This document shows, in pieces, positions 35,486 through 43,774 of a stretch of 64,000 nt of DNA (the first letter of the stretch is position 1; each line of letters starts with the position of its first letter). The DNA is from CAWBRT01 sp963791145 (GTDB taxonomy: Bacteria > Acidobacteriota > Terriglobia > Terriglobales > Acidobacteriaceae). The notes beneath the pieces are model-generated. The model was not told the DNA's origin, did no database searches, and saw nothing but the letters and a program-made list of their open reading frames with translations. The DNA is taken from the NCBI GenBank assembly GCA_963791145.1, contig CAWBRT010000011.1, positions 682,001 to 746,000 of the forward strand, given 5' to 3'. Position numbers and translations under genes: made by a program.

Positions 35486-36060
35486 GTGTCAAATCCTCCT
35501 AGTGTTTGTGGGCACGAGTTTCGGCAAAATTGCGGAAGAAGGCAATCAAAATCTCACTAAGAGTCCCTTCGCCAACCACGAACTCACCTTGACCACGCCC
35601 CCACTTAAAGGCTACAAGAATTCGTGTAATACGAAGGCGAAAGGCTCTCGCAGGTGGATTCAGGGTGTTGTAGGCTGCTCTGAGAGTACACTTTATTCAG
35701 AGGAAATTATTTATATATTGGTCACTTGGGCTGGAACTCGCACAGGTGCACGAAGCTTGTGCATTCACACCAGAAAGTGAAGTGGGTTGGGCGATAATCG
35801 CCGCGCTCAGGCTAGACAATTGCGAGGTTGGTGTACCCTGACGAATCACCGCCGGGCAAAAACAACCCGGCTCCCACCGAGGTACACCTTCCGCGAATCC
35901 GGCCTAGCTCAGGCGACAGCGGCCACGTTGCTTGGAGCTTCGCACCGGCGCGGGCTCCCGCCGCCGGGTCCCCGGCAAGCACTCTGTTGGCTTGCTGGGG
36001 TGGGAGATACCGCTTGGCAAAGGCGCTCCAGCGTGCCAGAGTAGTTTTCAAACCGTTCCC
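35486..36060. promoter_or_regulatory. Divergent prpF-lysR intergenic region with repeat B
   Basis: There is no gene in 575 bases. The region separates divergent prpF (-) and lysR (+), so it should hold both promoters and the LysR operator. An AT-rich patch (about 35697-35720, tttatatattgg) is the best promoter candidate. Repeat B copy 3 lies near the lysR end. I cannot pick out a T-N11-A operator with confidence. Confidence 0.45.
35824..35906. repeat. Dispersed repeat B, copy 3
   Basis: A shorter, more divergent copy: gtgtaccctgacgaatcacc, cgccgggcaa, aacccggctccc and gaggtacaccttccgcgaatcc. It lies about 150 bases upstream of lysR. Confidence 0.65.
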
Positions 36061-36993
36061 ATGCGACGAATCGATTTCATAACCCTGAAGCTGTTCAGCA
36101 CGATTGGAGACGAGCTGAACCTGACGAAGGCCGCCGAACGCGACCATCTGGCGCTGGCGGCGGTGAGCAAGCGCGTTGCCGACCTGGAAAGCGAATTAGG
36201 CGCGAAGCTTCTTTACAGGCTTGCCAAGGGTGTGGCCTTGACTCCGGCGGGACACGCCTTCCTGCACCACGCGCGCAACGTTCTCAGGAATCTCGAGCGC
36301 CTGGACGCGGACATGAGCGAATACAGCCAGGGGGTGAAGGGCCACGTCCGCATCTACGCCAACACCTCTTCGATCATCCAGTTCCTGCCGGAGGCCCTCA
36401 GCGCCTTCGCGCGCCAGCATCCCGCCGTGAAGATCGATCTCGAAGAAAAGATGAGCGCTGAAATCATCCATGCGGTGAAAGAAGGATTGACCGACATCGG
36501 CATCTATAACGGACATGTTCCCGCCGAAGGCTTGCAGGTAGTTCCCTACCGCCAGGACCGCCTGATGCTGATAGCACCGGTCGGGCATCCGCTGGCAAGC
36601 CGTTCCCGGGTGACTTTGCAGGATATTGCCGAGTACGACTTTGTGGCTCTGCGGCAGGACAGCTCGCTTCACTGGCTGGTGTGTCAGTCGGCACAGAAGC
36701 AGGGGGTCACGTTGAAGGTGCGCGTTCAGGTGCACAGCTTCGATGCCATATGCCGAATGATTGAAGCCGGACTGGGCGTGGGAATTCTTCCCGACAAGGC
36801 CGCCGAGTCGCATACTCGGTCGATGCGGATCGTGGGAGTCGCGATCGACGGAAACTGGGCTGACCGCAACATCAACATCTGCATTCGCGACTACAAATCA
36901 CTGCCGGTAATTGGCAGGCAGATGGTCGACCATCTTTCGCGCTGGAATAGCAGCTCGGAGGCCAGACGGGGCGAGACTTCGGCATCGGCCTGA
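36061..36993 (+). CDS. LysR-family transcriptional regulator
   Basis: A 310-residue LTTR. The N-terminal winged helix-turn-helix is FITLKLFSTIGDELNLTKAAERDHLALAAVS-type sequence (residues about 5-64); the effector-binding domain (about 90-295) contains GHVRIYANTS, DIGIYNGHVP and GLGVGILPDKAAE. ATG 36061 begins the family N-terminus; upstream in-frame codons overlap the repeat region. Divergent to prpF, it is the natural candidate to control the prpF-leuC-leuD unit, with a polycarboxylate as co-inducer. It converges with the FGGY kinase gene, 22 bases apart. Confidence 0.9.
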   Translation: MRRIDFITLKLFSTIGDELNLTKAAERDHLALAAVSKRVADLESELGAKLLYRLAKGVALTPAGHAFLHHARNVLRNLERLDADMSEYSQGVKGHVRIYANTSSIIQFLPEALSAFARQHPAVKIDLEEKMSAEIIHAVKEGLTDIGIYNGHVPAEGLQVVPYRQDRLMLIAPVGHPLASRSRVTLQDIAEYDFVALRQDSSLHWLVCQSAQKQGVTLKVRVQVHSFDAICRMIEAGLGVGILPDKAAESHTRSMRIVGVAIDGNWADRNINICIRDYKSLPVIGRQMVDHLSRWNSSSEARRGETSASA

Positions 36994-37015
36994 ACTCCAT
37001 ATCAGATTTTGGCTA

Positions 37016-38527
37016 TTAAACAGAATTGGCAAACGATTCGTAAACTTTGTGCTGAGACAGGGCTTCGTACAAGCTGCGCTTGCGTTCAAAGAGTGTGGCG
37101 TACTTTGCCGCATTCTCCGGGTCGGGTTGGAAGACGATCGGTTCGGCGGGACACATGGCGCGGAAGGCCTCCCGGTGATTTCGGCAGATGCCCAGCGCCA
37201 CCGTCGCACTCATCAGCGCGCCCAGCGAAGAGGCTTCAGCATTGTCGTAACGGAACACCGTCTTGCGAAAGGCGTCCGCCTGGATCCGGTTGAACAGGTC
37301 GAAAGCTACCAACCCGCCCGCCACACTGACGCGGGAGATGCCATTCACCAGGGGTTCGATGAGCGAGAGATTGTGAGCGATCTCCAGGGCGATGCCTTCC
37401 AGGATGGCGCGGGCCAAATCGCCGCGGCGCACTCCCAGCGAGAGATTGAAGAAGGCACCCTTGGCCAGCGGATTCCAATAAGGAGCGGCGCTACCGCCGA
37501 AGTGCGAGAGCATGATCACTCCGTTGGCTCCGACCGGAGACTCGGCTGCTTCCCGATTCATCAGCGCGTAGGCATCTTTGTCCTCTGGATAAAACTGTTC
37601 CCTGAACCAGCGGTGTACCGAGCCGGTGTTGAATATGCCGGCTTCGACGATCCACTTGCCGGCGACGGCGGACGCGCTGCACAGCGTCCGGCACTCCTCT
37701 TCCCACTGCGGCTTCTCCGAGTAGGCAACGACGAACGATCCGGTTCCGGTGTTGGCCTCGGCGTCTCCCGGAGTAAGAACGTTCAACGCCAGCGCCGCGC
37801 ACTGCTGGTCTCCGCCGGCGATGATGACCGGTATTCCGGAAGTCAAGCCACTGGCGCGCGCGATGCCATCTTGCAAATTTCCCACCGTCGATCCCGGCGA
37901 ACAAAGCTCGGGAAGCTTGGATCGCGCAATGCCAGCGACAGCCAGCATGTCGTCATCCCAATGGAAGCTGGCGATGTTCATCAGCATAGTGCGACAGGCC
38001 TGCGTCCAGTCAGTGACATAGCGGCCGGTCAGCAGATAGACGATGTAGTCCTGGACACCGAGCAATTTGCCGGAGACGGCATACATCTCGGGACACTCGT
38101 CGCGCAGCCACATCATCTTCGGCGCGGAGAAATAAGGATCGACCCGCAAACCGGTGCGGGCATACATCTCTTTCAGCGAGAGGCACTCGAGGAGTGTTGC
38201 GCACTGCGGACGGCTGCGCTTGTCCTGCCACAGGATGGCCGAACGCAGCGGATGGCCGTCGGCGCCGACCGGAATGATGGAAGCACGCTGAGAGGTGACT
38301 GCAACAGCGTCCAGGCCGAGGTTGCCGGCGCGAAGCCACTCGCCCGTCTGCTTGAGCGTTGCCAGCAAAGCGTGTTTCCAGGAAAACGGGTCTTGCTCGA
38401 CCCGGCCATCGGCGAGGAACTCCGAGTGATACTCCTCGGAGGCGCGGTTCAGCATGCGGCCGGTGGTGTCGTAGACGATGGCCTTCAGGCTGGAGGTGCC
38501 GACGTCGATGACGAGTATGTGTTCCAC
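37016..38527 (-). CDS. FGGY-family carbohydrate kinase
   Basis: A 503-residue sugar kinase. ATP-site phosphate motif IDVGTSSLKAIVYD at residues 7-20; catalytic region IIAGGDQQCAALAL; second phosphate loop ANTGTGSFVV; and the FGGY-like signature around VSVAGGLVAFDLFNRIQADAF. These enzymes phosphorylate pentoses, polyols or sugar acids. The start codon is GTG with a weak ribosome site. It is the last gene of a run with an aldolase, a hydroxyacid dehydrogenase and a carrier, which fits a kinase feeding a phosphorylated keto-compound to the aldolase. Confidence 0.88.
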   Translation of the reverse strand: MEHILVIDVGTSSLKAIVYDTTGRMLNRASEEYHSEFLADGRVEQDPFSWKHALLATLKQTGEWLRAGNLGLDAVAVTSQRASIIPVGADGHPLRSAILWQDKRSRPQCATLLECLSLKEMYARTGLRVDPYFSAPKMMWLRDECPEMYAVSGKLLGVQDYIVYLLTGRYVTDWTQACRTMLMNIASFHWDDDMLAVAGIARSKLPELCSPGSTVGNLQDGIARASGLTSGIPVIIAGGDQQCAALALNVLTPGDAEANTGTGSFVVAYSEKPQWEEECRTLCSASAVAGKWIVEAGIFNTGSVHRWFREQFYPEDKDAYALMNREAAESPVGANGVIMLSHFGGSAAPYWNPLAKGAFFNLSLGVRRGDLARAILEGIALEIAHNLSLIEPLVNGISRVSVAGGLVAFDLFNRIQADAFRKTVFRYDNAEASSLGALMSATVALGICRNHREAFRAMCPAEPIVFQPDPENAAKYATLFERKRSLYEALSQHKVYESFANSV

Positions 38528-38591
38528 TGCTCGCTCTTCTTTGCACCAACGAACACGGCAGCGCTTGTCCAGGGGGTGCTCTCGCAGCCGT

Positions 38592-39428
38592 TCAGGCGGA
38601 ACGGAACATGGTGGCGTACTTGGTCACCACCTGCTTTACCCAGCCGACTTCTTTGAGCGCCACCTGCGAAAGATGCGGACTCTTGCCGGACTGCAGCAAA
38701 GCCTTCACCTGTTCCACCGTGTAATAGGAGATCTCGGTATTCACGTTGATCTTGGCAATGCCGTTGCGGATACACTCCCGGACAACGTCTTCCGGTGTTC
38801 CCGAGCCGCCGTGCAGAACCAGCGGAATTTCGACGCAGGCTGCGATTTTTTTCAATACGCCCACGTCGATGCGCGGCGTTCCTTTATACATTCCGTGAAC
38901 CGTGCCGATGGAAACCGCCAGCGCATCGATTCCGGTTTTGGTCACGAACTCGGCAGCCTGAGCCGGATTGGTGTAGATCTCCTCGCCCGCCTCTTCATTG
39001 GAGAACTCGCCGCCGGCCAGCGCTCCCAGTTCCGCCTCGACGCTGACTCCCACAGCATGCGCCATGGCAACCACCTGCGCGGTCTTCCTGATGTTTTCTT
39101 CGAAGGGGAACCCGGAGCCATCGAACATCACCGAGGTAAAACCGGCGCGCAGGGCCTTCACCACGTTATCGAATGACTTGCAGTGGTCCAGGTGCAGCAC
39201 CAGAGGTACTTCCACGCGGCCTGCCATGTTGCGGACTAGCGCGGCCACCTCATCCATCTCCATGTTGGGCAGGTAAGCTTCGCCGAAGGCAACGATGGCT
39301 CCGTAACCGAGCTCCCGTGCCGCCTCGACGACGCCGCGAATGGTTTCGTAGTTATAGACGTTGAAAGAACCGACGGCGTAGCGCTCTCGCCGCGCCTGCC
39401 GCAGCAGCTCAGAAAAATTCACGATCAT
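38592..39428 (-). CDS. Class II fructose-bisphosphate-aldolase-family enzyme (GatY/KbaY type)
   Basis: A 278-residue zinc aldolase. Zinc ligands and active-site parts are seen in VLHLDHCKS, EAELGALAGGE, GTVHGMYKG and LVLHGGSGTPEDVV; INVNTEISY carries the phosphate site. Length matches GatY/KbaY tagatose-bisphosphate aldolases. ATG 39428 overlaps the stop of the dehydrogenase gene (ATGA), so they are translationally coupled. The substrate is likely a ketose or keto-acid phosphate made by the neighbouring kinase; exactly which is unknown. Confidence 0.88.
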   Translation of the reverse strand: MIVNFSELLRQARRERYAVGSFNVYNYETIRGVVEAARELGYGAIVAFGEAYLPNMEMDEVAALVRNMAGRVEVPLVLHLDHCKSFDNVVKALRAGFTSVMFDGSGFPFEENIRKTAQVVAMAHAVGVSVEAELGALAGGEFSNEEAGEEIYTNPAQAAEFVTKTGIDALAVSIGTVHGMYKGTPRIDVGVLKKIAACVEIPLVLHGGSGTPEDVVRECIRNGIAKINVNTEISYYTVEQVKALLQSGKSPHLSQVALKEVGWVKQVVTKYATMFRSA

Positions 39429-40522
39429 GATTGCACACCCGCCAGCCAAGCCTTGAAGTCAGGCCGCTCGAGCACTTCCCGGTTGACGACGAAGCGCGGC
39501 TTGCCGCCCTTCAGCAGCTTCTGAATATCTTCCATAAGTATCTCCGGAGAGCGGGTGAGGGCCTCGCGGGTGGTTCCGGCCAGGTGCGTGGTGAGCGTGA
39601 CATTGTCGAGCGAGAGCAGAGGATTATCCGGTTTGATCGGCTCGTCGTAGAAGACATCGAGCCCCGCGCCTGCGATCTTCTTCTCGCGCAGCGCCGCCGC
39701 CAGCGCATCCTGGTCGATCATGCCGGCCCGCGCCGTATTGATCAGGTAGGCGGTCGGCTTCATCAGGCTGAGCTCGCGTGCGCTCACCATATTCTTGGTG
39801 GCTTCGCTCATGCGGGCATGCAGGGTCACGAAGTCGCTATCCTTGAACAACGTTTCTTTATCAACAGGCAGGCAGCCGGCGGCACGAACCTCCTCGGCTG
39901 GGACAAACGGATCGTAGACCAGACGATTGACTCCGAAACCGGACAACTTCTGCGCCACCAGCCGGCCGATGTATCCGAAGCCGACGATGCCGATATTCTT
40001 GCCGCGCAACTCCGGCACCCAACTGGAATTCGTGAAGGTCTTGCGCCACTGCCCGTTCTTGATGGCGAAGTGGGCACGCGCCATGTTGCGGCACTCGCAG
40101 AGCATCAAACCGATGGCGTAATCGGAAACCGCCTCGGCGTTGCGTCCCTCGATATTAAAGACCACGATGCCGCGCCGCGTCGCCTCCGGGACGTTGACGT
40201 TCTCCAGTCCCGCGCGCGAGACGCCGGCGACGCGCAGCTTCGGCATGGCTTCCATCACCTTCGATGAGATGGGAACAAACAGCCCGGCCAACATCTCGGC
40301 ATCGCGGCCTTGCTGCTGAATGAGCGAATCGACGACCTCTATTTCGGGCCCTTTCTTTTCGACCTCCAGACGCCTCTCCTGCAGCTTTGGCCAGCTCGAT
40401 TCCCAATCGCCGACCTTGGCTTCCGCGATCATGTCGCCCAGGTACTTGTCGGCGGCGAGTTTGAAATCGCTTCCCGGAATCATTGCGTCCCCGATCAACA
40501 GGACCTTCATGCGTTTGCTCAT
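39425..40522 (-). CDS. D-isomer-specific 2-hydroxyacid dehydrogenase
   Basis: A 365-residue NAD-dependent dehydrogenase. It has a Rossmann motif GIVGFGYIGRLVAQ, YDPF following the second strand, and the catalytic Arg, Glu and His in NTARAGMID, DVFYDEP and TTHLAGTTREAL. The N-terminal part is longer than in most members and includes WPKLQERRLEVEKKGP. aagga upstream supports ATG 40522. It could oxidise a sugar acid or reduce a keto acid; the operon with kinase and aldolase favours a sugar-acid route. Confidence 0.88.
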   Translation of the reverse strand: MSKRMKVLLIGDAMIPGSDFKLAADKYLGDMIAEAKVGDWESSWPKLQERRLEVEKKGPEIEVVDSLIQQQGRDAEMLAGLFVPISSKVMEAMPKLRVAGVSRAGLENVNVPEATRRGIVVFNIEGRNAEAVSDYAIGLMLCECRNMARAHFAIKNGQWRKTFTNSSWVPELRGKNIGIVGFGYIGRLVAQKLSGFGVNRLVYDPFVPAEEVRAAGCLPVDKETLFKDSDFVTLHARMSEATKNMVSARELSLMKPTAYLINTARAGMIDQDALAAALREKKIAGAGLDVFYDEPIKPDNPLLSLDNVTLTTHLAGTTREALTRSPEILMEDIQKLLKGGKPRFVVNREVLERPDFKAWLAGVQS

Positions 40523-40595
40523 CGTTCTCCTTGGGACCTCTTTCTGCAATCTCGTCTTGAGTGCGAGATCCGGTCTAGCCCCTAATCCCTAACCC

Positions 40596-41501
40596 CTAAA
40601 CCCTAACATCCTTTCGCTTCTCCACGCTCAGCACGGCTCCGATGAGCAGCAGCCCCAGTGCGGCGCCCTGCGTCCAGTGAGGCCGGGCCCGGCCCGCCGC
40701 CAGCAGCAGCAGGGTCGAAAGAAACGGCGCCGCGTAGCTGGCGATTCCGAGCAGGACAATGTCGCCGTGCTTGGTTCCGCGGTCCCAAAGCCAAAACGCC
40801 GCGCCTACCGGTCCGATCGCCATCGCCAGGATCGCCGCCCATTGTGCCGTAGAAGGCGCTATCCACGCTCCGCTCGCCAGATGCACCACGGCGCCTAATA
40901 CTCCCACGGCAAGGCAGGAACCCGCAATGGCGCTGCTGGCCGTCGAGCCGAAGCGGCGGTTCAACACGGAATACGCTCCCCAGGTCAAAGCCGCGCCCAG
41001 GGCCGCCAGGTATCCGAGGACATGTTGCGCTTCGATGGCCAGCGACTGCCCGCGCGTGATGACCAGCACAGCCCCGGCCAATCCCAGTAGCGTCGCCAGC
41101 CACTGCCGGAGATACACCCTGACCCCGGGAAGCAGGGCGGAAAACAGGACAATGAGCAGCGGCCAAAGATAATTGACGAGGTTGACCTCAACCGCCGGCG
41201 CACGGCTGAAGGCGATGAAGTACAGAGCGTGATATCCGAACAGCCCACCGATGGCAAGCGCGGCGGCGGCGAATGGCTGGCGCAGAGCAGCAACGCCATT
41301 GCCTCCGGGTCTAAGCTGCCAGAGCAACCTAGGCCTCCGGATATCCCAAATGTCAGCGCCAGCAACTGGAAACGGTGGTATTCCGGCGGCCGTCGTGGTC
41401 AGCACCGCAAGCGAGGCCCAAAGGCCTATGGCGGAGAAACCGCAAAGGGTAGCATTGCGCCGCGACCGCCCCGAGATTGTCTGAGCTATGGTTGATGGCA
41501 T
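40596..41501 (-). CDS. EamA/DMT-family transporter, frame-disturbed near the N-terminus
   Basis: A 301-residue carrier with about ten helices in two EamA repeats (VNLVNYLWPLLIVLFSALLPG in the first, ALTWGAYSVLNRRFG opening the second). Around residues 43-65 the frame reads PVAGADIWDIRRPRL, while the neighbouring frame has LALTFGISGGLG, a natural helix; so two compensating indels lie at about 41290-41385. Members export or import amino acids, sugars and other metabolites. It is the first gene of the dehydrogenase-aldolase-kinase run. Confidence 0.8.
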   Translation of the reverse strand: MPSTIAQTISGRSRRNATLCGFSAIGLWASLAVLTTTAAGIPPFPVAGADIWDIRRPRLLWQLRPGGNGVAALRQPFAAAALAIGGLFGYHALYFIAFSRAPAVEVNLVNYLWPLLIVLFSALLPGVRVYLRQWLATLLGLAGAVLVITRGQSLAIEAQHVLGYLAALGAALTWGAYSVLNRRFGSTASSAIAGSCLAVGVLGAVVHLASGAWIAPSTAQWAAILAMAIGPVGAAFWLWDRGTKHGDIVLLGIASYAAPFLSTLLLLAAGRARPHWTQGAALGLLLIGAVLSVEKRKDVRV

Positions 41502-41974
41502 TGCGTGACGTTAAAGAGATGATGGTACACGAAGAGTTCTCCCGAGAAGAATTGCTATGGCTACCCCACGTTAGTCAACTACGTGTCTAGAACTGGTTGC
41601 ATAAATGTTTGGCAAGAACCGGCAATGCCCTCAGGGGCTAAAGCCCGCATCATTGGTGGCCTGGACGGCGGGGCTCAAGGCACCCCAGTAGACCGAATAC
41701 GGGTTTACTGGGGACCCGCGAATCCCCGCCCCTTCAAAACATATTTATGCAAACTACGGGCGAACGTGGGGCACCAGTCCGAATCAGGCTCGCCCAGCGG
41801 GATGAGCCCGCAGCCGAGGGCAACTGGGCCTTCGTTCGGAATCGAGGCTATGATAATGTCTCTGGAAAGACCTGAGATTTGACTCTATCGTGAGGCGCGC
41901 AGTCGAGCGGGCGGACTGCAATATCGTCCAGCGTTCGCTCCCCAGGTACATGCGAGGTCTGGCAGGAGGACTGA
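41502..41974. other. Divergent intergenic region with repeat A
   Basis: No gene is supported. The region lies between the EamA gene (-) and the fumarase-type alpha gene (+) and holds repeat A at 41598-41751. The last 200 bases carry the leader of the fumarase-type operon; no clear promoter boxes are seen. Confidence 0.5.
41598..41751. repeat. Palindromic repeat A, complete copy
   Basis: The outer arms tgcataaatgttt (41598-41610) and aaacatatttatgca (41737-41751) pair with a two-base gap. Inside are 'gccctcaggggctaaagccc', 'cggcggggctcaaggc' and a hairpin cagtagacc/ggtttactg. This intact copy shows what the IS-split copy at 30870/32278 looked like. Confidence 0.8.
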
Positions 41975-42880
41975 GTGGCGATCAGCGAACAGCTATTGGA
42001 AGAGACAATCTTCAAGCTTGTGACAAAGGCGTCGATCGAGCTTCCGATGGACGTGCAGAATGCTCTGAAGTCTGCCTACGCCCAGGAGGAGAGCCCTGCC
42101 GCCAAAGGGCAACTGGGAGCGATTCTGGAAAACTGCCGCGTCGCCCGCGAGAAGCGCATCGGGATATGCCAGGACAGCGGCATGCCGATGTTCTACGCCG
42201 ATCTCGGCCTGAACTGCCGGATCGAAGGAGATCCGATGCAGGCGGTCAAGCGGGCCGTGGTCAGAGCCACGGCGGACATTCCGCTCCGTCCGAATGTCAT
42301 CAACCCTTTGACGAAACAGAATTCGGGCAACAACACGGGTTGGAATGTGCCTTATATCCACTGGGAGGTGGTCAGCGGTGCGGACTATCTGGATGTGACA
42401 GCGGTTCCTAAAGGGTTTGGATCGGAGATACGCGCCTCGCAATGCTGGGCTCTGAGCAGCGAAGACGCCGGCCGGGCGGCGGTGAAAGCCGTACTGGACA
42501 TTGTCGAGGACTCGCTGGGCGAGCCGTGCCCGCCGGTGATCATCGGAGTCTGCATCGGTGGATTCGCCGACTCCTCCATGGCCGCGGCGAAGAGGGCGTT
42601 GTTTCGCACGCCTATGCGTACACCCAATCCCGATCCGGCAGTCGCCGCGCTGGAGAAGGAGATATACGAGGCGGTGAATGCGATGGGATTAGGCCCGATG
42701 GCTGTCGGCGGAAAGACCTACACGTTGGGCGTGCACGCGGAGCTGAGCGGCTCTCACACGGCGATCATCCCGGTTTCGGTGGTATTCCAGTGCTGGGCTT
42801 GCCGGTACTCGAAGGCACGCATCCACGGCGACGGACGCGTTACGTACATAACCCATCCGGAAGGGAACGGCAAGCAATGA
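41975..42880 (+). CDS. Class I fumarase / L(+)-tartrate dehydratase alpha subunit
   Basis: A 301-residue Fe-S hydro-lyase alpha chain (TtdA/FumA N-terminal type). Cluster cysteines lie in IGICQDSGMPMFYADLG, ASQCWALSSEDAG and IGVCIGGFADSSMAAAK. The start is GTG 41975 with aggagga four bases upstream. It acts on fumarate/malate or tartrate; the split alpha/beta form is shared by both functions, so the substrate is undecided. Its stop overlaps the beta-chain start (ATGA, 42877-42880). Confidence 0.9.
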   Translation: MAISEQLLEETIFKLVTKASIELPMDVQNALKSAYAQEESPAAKGQLGAILENCRVAREKRIGICQDSGMPMFYADLGLNCRIEGDPMQAVKRAVVRATADIPLRPNVINPLTKQNSGNNTGWNVPYIHWEVVSGADYLDVTAVPKGFGSEIRASQCWALSSEDAGRAAVKAVLDIVEDSLGEPCPPVIIGVCIGGFADSSMAAAKRALFRTPMRTPNPDPAVAALEKEIYEAVNAMGLGPMAVGGKTYTLGVHAELSGSHTAIIPVSVVFQCWACRYSKARIHGDGRVTYITHPEGNGKQ

Positions 42881-43548
42881 GCAACGAACATCACCTGCAG
42901 CTTCCCGTCAGCCAGGAGCAAGTTCGCCAACTCAAGTTGGGCGATGTGGTTTATCTCTCCGGCTTGGTCATCACGATGCGGGACATGGGACATCGGCGGG
43001 CGGTGGACATGCTACGCCGCGGCGAGAAGCTTCCCTTCGATCTGAACGATGGCGCTGTCTGGCACTGCGGTCCCATCGCCCGCAAGAATGCTGATGGGAA
43101 ATGGCAAGTGCTTTCCGCCGGTCCCACTACAAGTTCACGCTTCAATGAACTCGGGCCTGAACTGATGCAGGCTTTCAAGGTGCGCTGCACCATCGGCAAG
43201 GGTTCGATGAGCACGAATGCCCGGGAAACTATGCGGAAACTGGGAGGCTTTTTCCTCAACGCCACCGGCGGCTGCGGCGCGCTGTACGCCGGCCAGGTGG
43301 AAGAAGTAGTTAACGTCTTCTGGCTGGACCTGGGCATGCCGGAGGCCGCTTGGGTCTTGCGGGTCAACCGCCTGGGACCACTGATTATCGGCATCGACAG
43401 CGATGGAAACAGCCTGGTCGACGGGGTCACGCGAACAATGCGGGCCAACCTCGCCTCCATTTACGAGCGCAGCGGCATCTCTGCCGATCATGAGTTTTCC
43501 TATCTGCCGAAGCGGGTGCCGGCAAAAGGAGCGCCGAAACAGAAATAA
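42877..43548 (+). CDS. Class I fumarase / L(+)-tartrate dehydratase beta subunit
   Basis: A 223-residue beta chain (TtdB/FumA C-terminal type). It has the swivel-domain motifs VVYLSGLVITMRDMGHRRAVD, HCGPIARKN, AGPTTSSRFNELGP, IGKGSMSTNARE and FFLNATGGCGALYAG. It overlaps the alpha gene by four bases and forms the active site with it. Ends in a basic tail. No other gene follows in this direction; the operon ends at the hairpins at 43603-43707. Confidence 0.9.
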   Translation: MSNEHHLQLPVSQEQVRQLKLGDVVYLSGLVITMRDMGHRRAVDMLRRGEKLPFDLNDGAVWHCGPIARKNADGKWQVLSAGPTTSSRFNELGPELMQAFKVRCTIGKGSMSTNARETMRKLGGFFLNATGGCGALYAGQVEEVVNVFWLDLGMPEAAWVLRVNRLGPLIIGIDSDGNSLVDGVTRTMRANLASIYERSGISADHEFSYLPKRVPAKGAPKQK

Positions 43549-43602
43549 GATTGCTTCAGCATTCTTACAGCGGTTTCACAGAAGGTGTACCTTGAAGATG
43601 CC

Positions 43603-43707
43603 CCACCCTCGCGCCGTGTCGTTCGGCGCTAGGGTGGGTTATTGAACTTCTGAGCAAACCTGCATCGTATCCCACCTTAGCTCCGCTTCGCTCCGCGAAG
43701 GTGGGGC
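43603..43707. terminator. Tandem hairpins between convergent genes
   Basis: Hairpin 1: ccaccctcgcgccg (43603-43616) with cggcgctagggtgg (43624-43637), one mismatch in 14. Hairpin 2: cccaccttagc with gcgaaggtggg (about 43671-43706). They lie between the fumarase-type beta gene (+) and the acyl-CoA dehydrogenase gene (-). There is no long T run, so they may be REP-like stabilising or two-way termination structures. Confidence 0.55.
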
Positions 43708-43774
43708 ACCACAGGATACATCATCAATGGAATTCTTAGGGAGCCATGTCGCTGAAGCCGGCAGTTCACCGGCT

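Noticed and set aside
35500..35540. A GGCACG-like word upstream of prpF as a second sigma-54 promoter
   Set aside because: The downstream GC is misplaced and it points away from prpF.
36911..38656. A 581-residue plus-strand frame opposite the FGGY kinase
   Set aside because: It would overlap the end of lysR and the whole kinase gene; no motif or ribosome site supports it.
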